Shown: in pieces, positions 9,218 through 17,800 of the stretch
Layout: every line of letters starts with the position of its first letter
How positions within the stretch are numbered: position 1 is the stretch's first letter
Assembly (NCBI GenBank): GCA_024640365.1
Contig: JAHEFE010000003.1
Coordinates: 62,001 to 126,000 of the forward strand
DNA from: Woeseiaceae bacterium
GTDB lineage: Bacteria; Pseudomonadota; Gammaproteobacteria; Steroidobacterales; Woeseiaceae
Length of the DNA: 64,000 nucleotides
Direction of reading: 5' to 3'
The notes under the pieces: generated by a model
What the model was told of the DNA's origin: nothing
Database searches by the model: none
The model's input: the letters and a program-made list of their open reading frames with translations, nothing else
Translations under genes and position numbers: made by a program

Positions 9218-9859
9218 ATGGCAAAGCCACCGAAAATTGAATTGATGAACATAACGGGTCCTGCGGGAACTCTGGAGGCAATGGTAGAGATGCCGGCAGA
9301 CTCAGAGCCGCTGGCAATCGCAGTGCTTTGCCACCCTCATCCACTGTACGCGGGCACAATGCGCAACAAGGTTGTGCATACCCTGGCGCGAGCATTCGTC
9401 GCCGAGGGCTTTGCTACAGTTCGCTTTAATTTCCGCGGCGCGGGTAAAAGTACCGGCACGCATGACGAAGGTGCTGGCGAAATAGATGATGTATTTGCGG
9501 TTCTCGATTGGGCGCAGGCCCGTTGGCCCGGGTTGCCCTGGTGGTTAGGTGGTTTTTCATTTGGCGCGATGGTTGCAGTTCATTGCGCTATTCGCAAACA
9601 GCCAGCAGCGCTGGTGACAATTGCCCCTGCCGTACAAAAATTTGCAGAGGAGCTTGAGCAGCAACCGCTGTGCCCGTGGCTGGTGGTGCAGGGCGATTCA
9701 GACGAACTGGTCGACGTTGATGCGGTTGTGGAATGGATCAACAGTCTGGCGCCGGGACCGGAGCTGCAGATAAAGCCGGATACGGATCACTTCTTTCATG
9801 GAAAACTTCTGGATTTGAGGGAGTCTGTGGCTATTTTCATTGCTCAACATGCGCCATAG
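9218..9859 (+). CDS. Alpha/beta hydrolase (COG2945-type)
   Basis: A soluble 213-residue hydrolase. The catalytic triad can be read: the nucleophile Ser in GGFSFGAM, the Asp in QGDSDELVD, and the His in DTDHFFHGKL. The oxyanion-side motif FRGAGKSTGTHDEGAGE is typical of this group. I chose the ATG at 9218 (MAKPPKIELMNI); one at 9194 would add eight residues. The substrate is unknown; such proteins are presumed esterases or thioesterases. A strong terminator follows and is shared with the opposing HU gene. Confidence 0.85.
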   Translation: MAKPPKIELMNITGPAGTLEAMVEMPADSEPLAIAVLCHPHPLYAGTMRNKVVHTLARAFVAEGFATVRFNFRGAGKSTGTHDEGAGEIDDVFAVLDWAQARWPGLPWWLGGFSFGAMVAVHCAIRKQPAALVTIAPAVQKFAEELEQQPLCPWLVVQGDSDELVDVDAVVEWINSLAPGPELQIKPDTDHFFHGKLLDLRESVAIFIAQHAP

Positions 9860-9889
9860 GCGTATTTGGGGCATTTGTGGTGGAGCAAA

Positions 9890-9916
9890 AAAAACCGGGC
9901 GCATAGCCCGGTTTTT
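9890..9916. terminator. Bidirectional Rho-independent terminator
   Basis: An 11-base perfect stem (9890-9900 with 9906-9916), five-base loop, with A-tract on one side and T-tract on the other. It serves both the rightward hydrolase and the leftward HU gene. Confidence 0.88.
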
Positions 9917-9937
9917 AATTATCGCTTTGCGAGCGAA

Positions 9938-10276
9938 TCAGACCATGTCTTTCAGGCCCTTAAGCGCAACAACCTTAACGGCTTTCGATGCTGGCTTGGC
10001 TTTGAACATCATCTCTTCGCCGGTGAAAGGATTAACGCCCTTGCGAGCTTTAACCGCCGGCTTCTTGACTACGCGCATCTTGAGAAGACCTGGGATCGTG
10101 AACAAACCCGGGCCATTACGGCCGCCGAGGTTCTTCTTGATCTGGCCTGCGAGTGAATCAAACACAGCAGCGATGTCTTTGCGTGTAAGACCGGTATCTT
10201 CACAGATGCGGGCATAAATTTCGGATTTAGTAGGGGGCTTGGCCGCTGGGGCGCTAGCTGTCTTTTTAGCTGCCAT
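9938..10276 (-). CDS. HU-family DNA-binding protein
   Basis: A 112-residue nucleoid-associated protein. After a basic Ala/Lys/Pro-rich tail (residues 1-16) comes the HU/IHF fold: KSEIYARICEDTGLTRKDI helices, the beta arm with GLFTIPGLLKMRV, the signature GVNPFTGEEMMFKAK and the closing helix KAVKVVALKGLKDM. The lysine- and alanine-rich N-terminal tail is longer than in canonical HU and resembles the HU variants with a basic extension. GAGGAGTCC precedes the ATG. An intrinsic-terminator-like hairpin lies only 23 bases before the start codon. Confidence 0.93.
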   Translation of the reverse strand: MAAKKTASAPAAKPPTKSEIYARICEDTGLTRKDIAAVFDSLAGQIKKNLGGRNGPGLFTIPGLLKMRVVKKPAVKARKGVNPFTGEEMMFKAKPASKAVKVVALKGLKDMV

Positions 10277-10299
10277 GAAAAATGGACTCCTCGAAATAC

Positions 10300-10320
10300 A
10301 AAAAAAACGGGCTTTGCCCG
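10300..10320 (-). terminator. Terminator-like hairpin directly upstream of the HU start
   Basis: On the minus strand a five-base GC stem (10308-10312 with 10316-10320, three-base loop) is followed by eight T (10307-10300). It lies downstream of the DUF4426 gene but only 23 bases before the HU ATG. It either ends upstream transcription or acts within the HU leader. Confidence 0.6.
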
Positions 10321-10475
10321 CGTGATAAAGCAGCGCGACGATACCACAAGAAATGCTGCTACGTAAGGCGTAACAGGCTTAATTTGCCGTATAAAAGCGA
10401 GTTTTCTGCTAGCAGCACAGCGGGTTGTTTGTGTGACACGCTAAAAACGCGTGATGTGGTCCGACTTTTTCGTAA

Positions 10476-10952
10476 TTAATTGCTAAAAAACTGACGCTTG
10501 AATCTCAGTTCGGATGATTTTTCGAGGCCTTCAGGTTTGACACTAATGTCAAAAATTAATGTCTCGGCGTTAGCTACGGGCAGTTCGCCGATATAGTAAA
10601 CGGCGTCTCTGTCTGCAATCATGCGCATGCTGACTTGTTTCAATTGCCCGGTCAGGTTGCGGGTTGCAACCGTAACGTTTGCATTGACGGATTGGTCGTC
10701 GGCTTTGCGAACAACGGAGACGTTCAGCATGGCGCGCTGCTTACTCCGAACGATACCGTAGTCATGCGCAACTGTTGGCGTAAGTTGGTCCGTTGATTGG
10801 GCGCTGTAATGCACAATGTATTCGCCGATATCGGCAAATGAAGATTCGGCAGGTTCCGCGAGAGGAACAACCTTGGCGCTGTCCGATGGACTGCCACAGG
10901 CCATTATCAGCGAACTCACAACGACGGTGACCAACGCGGCAAAATATTTCAT
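10476..10952 (-). CDS. DUF4426 lipoprotein
   Basis: A 158-residue lipoprotein (lipobox IMAC, about residue 19) with a DUF4426 domain. Typical elements are GEYIVHYSAQSTDQLTP, the AHDYGIVRSKQRAMLNVSV block and the C-terminal RFKRQFF. It is predicted to be secreted and membrane-anchored, with a beta-rich fold of unknown role. In pseudomonads a DUF4426 gene accompanies the yggS-proC-yggT run, as here, so position and domain agree. Confidence 0.85.
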   Translation of the reverse strand: MKYFAALVTVVVSSLIMACGSPSDSAKVVPLAEPAESSFADIGEYIVHYSAQSTDQLTPTVAHDYGIVRSKQRAMLNVSVVRKADDQSVNANVTVATRNLTGQLKQVSMRMIADRDAVYYIGELPVANAETLIFDISVKPEGLEKSSELRFKRQFFSN

Positions 10953-11074
10953 GGCGTACCCCCCCAGGGTGACTGGCTACTTCATTCGCACCACTAACAA
11001 TATAAACGCATTGACCCCCAATGTCCTGAAAGTGTTGCAGAGGGCCCCTACTGCAGCGTTCTGATGCTCTCTAT

Positions 11075-11365
11075 TCAAACAGAGAGACAGGGCGGTAGCA
11101 ATACGGGGCCAACTATCCGCATCAGCTTGTCCCGACTGGTGTGACCACGCAGGAGTTCGACCCGCGATCCAGGAACGCCAAATTCCTTTGCTAGCAGTGT
11201 TGTAATGGCCTTGTTGGCTTTGCCGTCCGCGGGTGCAGCAGTAGTTTTGACACGCAATTGTGCATTCACAATGCCGAGTACTTCATCGCGGCTGCTTCTG
11301 GGCAGCACTCTTACAGAGAGGATCAGGTCTTCAGCGTCCCATCGAAAACAGCGGTTTTCATCCAC
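11075..11365 (-). CDS. yggU: DUF167 family protein YggU
   Basis: A 96-residue YggU/DUF167 protein. It shows the core pattern VLPRSSRDEVLGI, LRVKTTAAPADGKANKA and VELLRGHTSRDKLMRI. The small alpha/beta fold has an unknown biochemical role. It follows yggT after a 15 bp gap, the common order in gammaproteobacteria, so it is probably the last or second-to-last gene of the yggS operon. Confidence 0.92.
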   Translation of the reverse strand: MDENRCFRWDAEDLILSVRVLPRSSRDEVLGIVNAQLRVKTTAAPADGKANKAITTLLAKEFGVPGSRVELLRGHTSRDKLMRIVGPVLLPPCLSV

Positions 11366-11380
11366 TTTTTATAGTCCGAG

Positions 11381-11926
11381 CTAATGCAACGGGCTCAGAT
11401 CTTCCAGTATATAGAGCAGAGCCTGCAAACAAATTACAGCGAAAATTGGCGAAATATCGATACCCCCTATATTGGGGATTGCTCGTCTAAAGGGACTTAA
11501 AACAGGTTCAACGATGTATCTAAGTACCGCGGACAGTGGGTTATAGGCCCCAGGAGAAACCCAACTGAGAATAATGTAAATAAAGACGGCAAACACAAAC
11601 ATTCGCAGAGACAGCAAAAGCAGTTCGAATACACTGGCAATCAGCAGCAGCGAAAACGGCGGTGAAATCTGGTGGATGTAGCTGAGAAGCAGTAAAACGA
11701 CAAATTGAACGATGAACGCTACGACCAATGTGGCGGAGTCTATACGCCCAATCGGTGGCAGGACACGGCGCACCGGTATGACCAGTGGAGATGTCAGGCG
11801 CAAGATAGCCTGTGCAATAGGATTGCGGAAATCCGCTCCCAGTAGCGGCAGCCAAAAACGTAACACCAGAATCAGCAGTACAATCTGCGACAAGGAACTT
11901 ACGATAAAATATAGGGCTTTCTGCAT
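11381..11926 (-). CDS. yggT: YggT family membrane protein
   Basis: A 181-residue inner-membrane protein made of two YggT repeats. Each has a membrane hairpin and the sequence PLVIPVRRVLPPIGRID or its partner PVLSPFRRAIPNIGGID. The repeat architecture is clear and the length is normal. Its role is not established; links to osmotic resistance and to chloroplast CCB3/YlmG relatives are known for the family. The gene lies between proC (15 bp upstream) and yggU. Confidence 0.93.
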   Translation of the reverse strand: MQKALYFIVSSLSQIVLLILVLRFWLPLLGADFRNPIAQAILRLTSPLVIPVRRVLPPIGRIDSATLVVAFIVQFVVLLLLSYIHQISPPFSLLLIASVFELLLLSLRMFVFAVFIYIILSWVSPGAYNPLSAVLRYIVEPVLSPFRRAIPNIGGIDISPIFAVICLQALLYILEDLSPLH

Positions 11927-11941
11927 TTGTCTAACTCTGGT

Positions 11942-12781
11942 TTACGTGGGGTTGGCAGCGCGCGCATCGTCCGCGAGGCGGACTGCTCGATCATTGGCAG
12001 CCGCGACGGCGATAGTAAAGATATCACGAAAGTTTGTTGCATCGAGGCTGTCGAATGCTGCGGCCGTCGTCCCGCCAGGCGAGCGAACCCGCTGTATCAA
12101 TGTCGCAATGGAATCTGCTTCCGAGCAAGCAACGGCACCTGCCCCGCGGGCTGTCTCCGTCACGAGCAGCTTGGCCGTTTGCTCATCAAAGCCCAGGTTG
12201 ACGGCTGCTTTCTCAAGCATATCTATCATCAGGTAAAAATAGGCGGGTCCCGTACCGGAAATAGCAGTCGCTGCATCAACCAGCTTTTCGTCGTTGAGCC
12301 AAATGGTCTTGCCGACCGCGCGCACCATATCTTCAGCGACCGCCTTGTCCCCATCTGTTGCCAGTTGGTTGGCAAACAGTGTGGACATTCCCAGATCGAG
12401 CAACGCAGGCTGGTTAGGCATAACTCTTATAACAGCGAGATTGTCTCCCAACCAATGATTGATATCGGCGCAGCGGATGCCCGCGGCGATCGAGATGATC
12501 AACGGTTTATTTCTTTGTACAGACTGCTTTATACCGCCACATACGGTAGGGAGGATTTGCGGCTTTATTGCGAGGACGAGCACTTCGGCGGTGTCGGCCA
12601 CCGCGCTATTGTCAGCAAGAATTGTGGCTCCCGGAAATTGCCGTTCGAGGTCATTCCGTTTTGCTTCTCCCGGTTGACCGATTTGCAGGCAATCCGGACT
12701 GACACCGGCATTAATTAATCCTCGCACTATCGCCCTCGCCATATTGCCGCCGCCAATAAAACCGATTTGTTTACCTATCAT
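11942..12781 (-). CDS. proC: Pyrroline-5-carboxylate reductase
   Basis: Last step of proline synthesis: NAD(P)H-dependent reduction of 1-pyrroline-5-carboxylate. The 279-residue protein has the N-terminal nucleotide-binding motif IGFIGGGNMARAI and the C-terminal signature with SGTGPAYFYLMIDML and VRSPGGTTAAA. It is full length. Its ATG overlaps the end of yggS by four bases, which indicates translational coupling. Confidence 0.97.
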   Translation of the reverse strand: MIGKQIGFIGGGNMARAIVRGLINAGVSPDCLQIGQPGEAKRNDLERQFPGATILADNSAVADTAEVLVLAIKPQILPTVCGGIKQSVQRNKPLIISIAAGIRCADINHWLGDNLAVIRVMPNQPALLDLGMSTLFANQLATDGDKAVAEDMVRAVGKTIWLNDEKLVDAATAISGTGPAYFYLMIDMLEKAAVNLGFDEQTAKLLVTETARGAGAVACSEADSIATLIQRVRSPGGTTAAAFDSLDATNFRDIFTIAVAAANDRAVRLADDARAANPT

Positions 12782-13479
12782 TTAGCTTCTTCTTCATAAT
12801 TACGTGAACCGAAAATTGCAGTGCCGATGCGCACTATGTTGGCACCTTCGGCGATCGCTGCCGCGAAGTCGCCACTCATACCCATTGACAGTGTATCGAT
12901 TGAAATGCCCTCCGCATTGAGTGATTCGGCAAGTCGCCTTAATTGTGCGAACGGCTGTCTCTGCTCGGCGAGGTTGTCGCGAATCGCTGGCAGGCACATC
13001 AGCCCTCGCAATCGCAGCTGCGGCAGTTTGTTTACGGCTTTAGCTAATTCCTGCAGATTCTCTGGCGCTACGCCGCTCTTGGAGGTCTCGTCGTCAATAT
13101 TAACCTGGATACATACGTTCAGCGGTTGCAGATCCGGCGGTCTTTGTGCGCTGAGACGCTCGGCTAACTTCAACCGGTCAACAGTATGTACCCAGCTAAA
13201 GTTCTCGGCCACCAGCCTGGTTTTGTTGGCTTGCAGGTGACCGATAAAGTGCCATACCAGATCCTGTCTATCGGCCGCCCGCATCTTTTCGACGCCTTCC
13301 TGTACGAAATTCTCTCCGAAATCGAGTTGCCCCGCATTTGCTGCTGCCAGGACCTTTTCCAGGGGCTGGTGCTTGCTGACTGCCAGAATCTTCACAGTTG
13401 CAGGGTCGCGACCGGCATCAACTGCGACCTGCGTCACCAAGTCCCGTGTATTTCTAAGGTTTTCCGTGACTTTTATCAC
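12778..13479 (-). CDS. yggS: YggS family pyridoxal phosphate homeostasis protein
   Basis: A 233-residue PLP-binding barrel protein (PLPBP/YggS) that keeps cellular pyridoxal phosphate in balance. The PLP lysine lies in ILAVSKHQP near residue 37, and the C-terminal phosphate-binding region LSMGMSGDFAAAIAEGANIVRIG is intact. It is the first gene of the proC-yggT-yggU run. It is transcribed away from pilT across an 85 bp gap, as in Pseudomonas. Confidence 0.97.
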   Translation of the reverse strand: MIKVTENLRNTRDLVTQVAVDAGRDPATVKILAVSKHQPLEKVLAAANAGQLDFGENFVQEGVEKMRAADRQDLVWHFIGHLQANKTRLVAENFSWVHTVDRLKLAERLSAQRPPDLQPLNVCIQVNIDDETSKSGVAPENLQELAKAVNKLPQLRLRGLMCLPAIRDNLAEQRQPFAQLRRLAESLNAEGISIDTLSMGMSGDFAAAIAEGANIVRIGTAIFGSRNYEEEAK

Positions 13480-13564
13480 GTTTTGCTCCGTGTGCTTCGC
13501 TATACTAGCTTTCTCATTGCCAAGTTATGGTAAGTCCAAATACTCTTTAAAACGAGGAAGAATC

Positions 13565-14605
13565 ATGGCCGTAGACGTTGCTCAACTTTTATCGTTCGCG
13601 GTAAAGAACAACGCATCCGACTTACACTTATCCGGTGGCGTGCCACCTATGATTCGCGTAGACGGCGATATAAAGCGCATCAACATGCCGGCGCTGACGC
13701 ATAAAGATGTCAACAGCATGGTGTACGACATCATGAATGACAAGCAGCGCAAGGATTATGAAGAGTATCTGGAGACGGACTTTTCTTTCGAGATTCCAAA
13801 GTTGGCACGTTTTCGTGTTAATGCATTTAACCAGAATCGTGGATCCGCGGCCGTATTTCGTACGATTCCGTCTGAGATTCTGACTCTTGATGACCTTGGG
13901 GCTCCCAAGATATTCAAGGATGTCTCCATGCACCCACGCGGCATCGTCCTGGTAACCGGGCCGACGGGCTCAGGTAAATCGACAACGCTGGCAGCCATGG
14001 TGGATTACATCAATGACAGCAAGCCGGATCATATTCTGACGATCGAAGATCCGATCGAGTTTGTGCATGAAAGTAAGAAGTCTCTGATTAACCAACGCGA
14101 AGTGCATCGCGACACGCTCGGATTTAATGAAGCATTACGCTCAGCTTTGCGTGAGGATCCGGATGTGATCCTGGTTGGCGAGTTGCGTGATCTTGAGACT
14201 ATTCGTTTGGCATTAACAGCCGCAGAAACCGGTCACCTGGTTTTTGGCACCCTGCATACGAGTTCGGCGGCAAAAACTATCGACCGTATCGTGGATGTGT
14301 TCCCGGCGGCGGAAAAAGAGATGGTTCGAGCCATGTTATCCGAGTCGTTGCGAGCGGTTATTTCGCAAACTCTATTGAAAAAAGTCGGTGGCGGTCGGAT
14401 TGCCGCCCACGAGATCATGATCGGGACGCCCGCTATTCGGAACTTGATTCGTGAAGGCAAGATCGCCCAGATGTATTCAGCTATTCAGACCGGCCATAAC
14501 GTAGGCATGCAAACGCTTGATCAGAATCTCACAGAGTTGATGAGCAAGGGGCTAATTAATAAAGAAGAGGCTCGCTTCCGGGCCGTAAACAAAGAAAATT
14601 TCTAG
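13565..14605 (+). CDS. pilT: Type IV pilus retraction ATPase PilT
   Basis: Hexameric cytoplasmic motor that powers pilus depolymerisation, giving twitching and DNA uptake. The 346 residues match canonical PilT. The Walker A is GPTGSGKST (132-140), the Walker B region is DVILVGELRDLET, the Asp box is TIEDPIEFVH, the His box is HLVFGTLHTSSA, and the retraction signature is AIRNLIREGK. The ATG at 13565 is preceded by GAGGA. It heads three tandem ATPase genes. Confidence 0.97.
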   Translation: MAVDVAQLLSFAVKNNASDLHLSGGVPPMIRVDGDIKRINMPALTHKDVNSMVYDIMNDKQRKDYEEYLETDFSFEIPKLARFRVNAFNQNRGSAAVFRTIPSEILTLDDLGAPKIFKDVSMHPRGIVLVTGPTGSGKSTTLAAMVDYINDSKPDHILTIEDPIEFVHESKKSLINQREVHRDTLGFNEALRSALREDPDVILVGELRDLETIRLALTAAETGHLVFGTLHTSSAAKTIDRIVDVFPAAEKEMVRAMLSESLRAVISQTLLKKVGGGRIAAHEIMIGTPAIRNLIREGKIAQMYSAIQTGHNVGMQTLDQNLTELMSKGLINKEEARFRAVNKENF

Positions 14606-14649
14606 TTGCTGTCATTGCATTATTGATAGCGCCAGAAGGAGATGAGTGA

Positions 14650-15807
14650 ATGGAACGCGAACAAGCGGTACGTCTGACACAAAACCTCTTGCGAAAGCTG
14701 GTTGAAAAGGAAGGGTCGGATCTCTTTCTGACAGCCGGATTTCCACCAGCAATCAAGGTTGACGGCCAAATCCACAAAGCCACCGATGCTCCCCTAACGC
14801 CTGAGCAGTCAGCGGTGATGGTGCGTTCAATCATGAATGACAAGCAGGTCCGCGAATTTGACGCGACCAAGGAATGTAATTTCGCAATTAGTCCCCAGGG
14901 TATTGGGCGGTTTCGGGTGAGCGCTTTTATTCAGCAAGGTTTGGTTGGCGCTGTTTTACGAACGATTACAACTGAAATCCCAACGCTTTCCGAGCTTGAA
15001 TTACCGCCCATATTGAAAGACGTTGTCATGAACAAGCGTGGCCTGGTTATTATTGTCGGCGGCACGGGTTCCGGTAAATCCACTACGTTGGCTTCTATGA
15101 TTGGTCATCGTAATGAAAATTCTCGTGGGCATATTATTTCTATCGAGGATCCGGTCGAGTACGTGCACCCCCATAAAGGTTGTGTCATTACCCAACGCGA
15201 AGTAGGAGTGGATACGGAAAGCTGGCACGCGGCGCTCAAAAACACTCTGCGGCAGGCACCAGATGTCATTTTGATCGGTGAGATTCGTGACCGTGAAACG
15301 ATGGAATATGGCATTCAATTTGCCGAAACCGGCCATCTTTGCCTCGCGACGTTGCATGCCAACAGTGCCAACCAGGCACTCGACAGAATTATTAACTTCT
15401 TCCCTGAAGAAAGACGCGGCCAGTTATTAATGGACTTGTCGCTGAATACGAAGGCAATCATTTCGCAGCGTTTGATTCCTCGCGAAAGTGGAGTAGGTAG
15501 GGTCGCGGCAATGGAGATTATGCTTAATTCGCCGCTAATTACAGATTTGATCTTTAAGGGCGAAGTCGCACATATCAAAGAAATCATGGCGAAATCTACG
15601 CGCCTGGGCATGCAGACATTTGACCAGGCCCTGTTTGAACTTTATGAGGATAGGGCGATTTCCTACGAAGAAGCATTACGCAATGCCGATTCCAAGAATG
15701 AGCTGCGGCTCAAGGTCAAGCTGGATAGCAAGCGCGAAACGGCAGAGGCGGATCGCCAGGCAGACAGTCTGCGCATCCTTGAAGAGGATACCGCTCAGCA
15801 GTTCTGA
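14650..15807 (+). CDS. pilU: PilT-dependent retraction ATPase PilU
   Basis: Accessory retraction ATPase that works with PilT. The 385-residue protein has Walker A GGTGSGKST (137-145), Walker B DVILIGEIRDRETMEYG, and a charged C-terminal extension typical of PilU (LKVKLDSKRETAEADRQ). The equivalent of PilT's AIRNLIREGK is LITDLIFKGEVAH, as expected of PilU. It lies 44 bp after pilT with a GGAG ribosome-binding site. Confidence 0.95.
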   Translation: MEREQAVRLTQNLLRKLVEKEGSDLFLTAGFPPAIKVDGQIHKATDAPLTPEQSAVMVRSIMNDKQVREFDATKECNFAISPQGIGRFRVSAFIQQGLVGAVLRTITTEIPTLSELELPPILKDVVMNKRGLVIIVGGTGSGKSTTLASMIGHRNENSRGHIISIEDPVEYVHPHKGCVITQREVGVDTESWHAALKNTLRQAPDVILIGEIRDRETMEYGIQFAETGHLCLATLHANSANQALDRIINFFPEERRGQLLMDLSLNTKAIISQRLIPRESGVGRVAAMEIMLNSPLITDLIFKGEVAHIKEIMAKSTRLGMQTFDQALFELYEDRAISYEEALRNADSKNELRLKVKLDSKRETAEADRQADSLRILEEDTAQQF

Positions 15808-15839
15808 GTGGTCAAGCTAACTTGCAAAGAGTCTAACGA

Positions 15840-16898
15840 ATGAATGTAAAGCCATTGCTGAAATTGATGGTTGAAAAGAAAGCATCGGACTTGTTCTTTT
15901 CTCCCTACGCGCCAGTGAAAGTGAAAATTGACGGCAAAATCATGCCGGTCAATAACCATGAAATGACGCCGAAAATGGTTAAGCAAGCTGCTATCGAGTT
16001 GATGAACGAGGAGCAATTCGAGACATTCACTCGCGACCTTGAAATTGACTTCGCAGTTTCGGAGGCTGGACTGGGGCGTTTTCGAGCCAATATTTTTCAC
16101 CAGCGTGGCAACGTAGCGATAGTGTTGCGTTATATCTCATCCGATATTCCAACCCTTGAGCAGCTCGGCATGCCGGAGCAATTGAAAGATCTGATTATGG
16201 TCAAGCGTGGCCTGATACTTATGGTTGGCGCTAGTGGCAGCGGTAAGTCGACTACGATTGCGGCGATGCTTAATCACCGTAATGAAAAAAGCTCTTCTCA
16301 CATTATTACGGTGGAGGATCCCATTGAGTTCCTGCATCCGAACAAGCAGTCAATCATTAACCAGCGTGAAGTAGGCCTGGATACTCAATCATTTCACCGC
16401 GCGCTGCGCAGTGCTATGCGGGCAGCTCCCGACGTTATTTTGATTGGTGAAATTCGTGATCGCGAATCAATGCAAGCGGCGATCGACATGGCCGGCACCG
16501 GCCACCTGGTTGTTGCGACGCTGCACTCGAATAATGCGCCGGAGACTCTCGATCGAATAATTAACATGTATCCGCAGGAACAGCACGCCCAGGTATTTAT
16601 GGACCTTGCGCATTATTTGCGGGCGATCATTTCGCAACGTCTGGTTCGCACTCGACGTGGCAAGCGCGTTGCTGCCGTCGAATTGATGTTGAATACGCCA
16701 CATATCAAGGATCTGGTCTTGAAGGGCGATATATCGGCGGTCAAGGACGCCATGAAGGACAGTGGCGAGCGCGGCATGCAAAATTTCGACGACGCATTAC
16801 TCGAGTTATACAAGGCGGGCACGATCACTCTGGAAGAGGCAATGTCGCATGCCGATTCGCGTTCGAACCTGGAAGCAAAGGTCAATTTTGGTGGCTGA
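15840..16898 (+). CDS. Third PilT/PilU-family ATPase
   Basis: A 352-residue secretion/pilus ATPase of the PilT/PilU family, 32 bp after pilU. Walker A is GASGSGKST (130-138), Walker B DVILIGEIRDRESMQ, Asp box TVEDPIEFLH and His box HLVVATLHSNNAPET, so it should hydrolyse ATP. The AIRNLIREGK position reads HIKDLVLKGDISAV. By eye it resembles PilU more than PilT but lacks PilU's long tail. Many gammaproteobacteria have only pilT and pilU here. It may modulate retraction further. Confidence 0.93.
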   Translation: MNVKPLLKLMVEKKASDLFFSPYAPVKVKIDGKIMPVNNHEMTPKMVKQAAIELMNEEQFETFTRDLEIDFAVSEAGLGRFRANIFHQRGNVAIVLRYISSDIPTLEQLGMPEQLKDLIMVKRGLILMVGASGSGKSTTIAAMLNHRNEKSSSHIITVEDPIEFLHPNKQSIINQREVGLDTQSFHRALRSAMRAAPDVILIGEIRDRESMQAAIDMAGTGHLVVATLHSNNAPETLDRIINMYPQEQHAQVFMDLAHYLRAIISQRLVRTRRGKRVAAVELMLNTPHIKDLVLKGDISAVKDAMKDSGERGMQNFDDALLELYKAGTITLEEAMSHADSRSNLEAKVNFGG

Positions 16899-16921
16899 CT
16901 AGCTGCCCGGCGCGAGAAAAT

Positions 16922-17800
16922 CTAACCGAATACCGAGGTGGCCTCGAACACGGGGCCATCGACGCATACGCGCTTCATTGCCGGCCCTTGCTCTGTCATT
17001 ACCTCGACCGCGCAACCGGCGCAGCCTCCTACCGCGCAGGCCATAAATTCTTCAAGAGACACCTGGCAGGCGACATCAAATTCCTTCGCAAGGGCCGCCG
17101 CCGCGCGCAACATTGGCGTTGGTCCGCAAGCAAATATTTCGACTTGGCGAATTACTTTTGTGGGTTGGTTTTGTAACCAGAGCCGAGCCAAATCCGTGAC
17201 ATAGCCGTTGAAGCAGCCCGCGAACCCCGACAAAGTGGCAAGCCGGCTCGGGATCTTCCATTCCTCCAACAAAGGGTTTGCCGCGGTAACGTCGGTTGGT
17301 GCCCACGAACAGGGCAGCACTGAATTTTGCGCCGCAAACGGGAAAGGGATTTCAGATCCCATGAATGCCATTGGCTGCCAATCGCGGCTGTCGTCTTTCA
17401 AGTGTTCCGCAAGAAAAATCATCGGCGGAATACCGACCCCACCCCCCAACAGTAAAGTATAGGGGCGCTGGTGTGAGGGTATGAAGGGCTGACCAATCGG
17501 ACCTACGAGGTTGGTCATGTCGCCGGGCTTCTTATGGCTCAGACTGCGTAAGCCACCGCCGACTATCTTGTAAAGCATCTCAATCCAGCCCTCGGTCGGA
17601 TTGGCCCGCATAATCGATAACGGGCGACGCATTGGCAGCGTGTCGTCGCAGCGAATATGGACGAAACTGCCGGGCATGGCTTTCGCCGCACATTTTGGGG
17701 CGGCCACGCGCATGATGAATTGCTCGCCCGGGTAATGACGTATTTCGAGGACCTTGGCATCCTCAACGAAAATGGTGCCGCGGTGAGATTTATCGCTCAC
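16922..17800 (-). CDS. PyrK-like dihydroorotate dehydrogenase electron transfer subunit
   Basis: A 292-residue iron-sulfur flavoprotein of the PyrK type, which passes electrons from dihydroorotate dehydrogenase B to NAD. In order it shows the FAD motif MRRPLSIMR, the NAD-binding glycine loop LLLGGGVGIPP, CGPTPMLRA, and a C-terminal 2Fe-2S site with C255, C260, C263 and C279. It overlaps pyrB by four bases, which ties it to pyrimidine synthesis. No pyrD lies in this window. A related oxidoreductase role cannot be excluded. Confidence 0.85.
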   Translation of the reverse strand: MSDKSHRGTIFVEDAKVLEIRHYPGEQFIMRVAAPKCAAKAMPGSFVHIRCDDTLPMRRPLSIMRANPTEGWIEMLYKIVGGGLRSLSHKKPGDMTNLVGPIGQPFIPSHQRPYTLLLGGGVGIPPMIFLAEHLKDDSRDWQPMAFMGSEIPFPFAAQNSVLPCSWAPTDVTAANPLLEEWKIPSRLATLSGFAGCFNGYVTDLARLWLQNQPTKVIRQVEIFACGPTPMLRAAAALAKEFDVACQVSLEEFMACAVGGCAGCAVEVMTEQGPAMKRVCVDGPVFEATSVFG

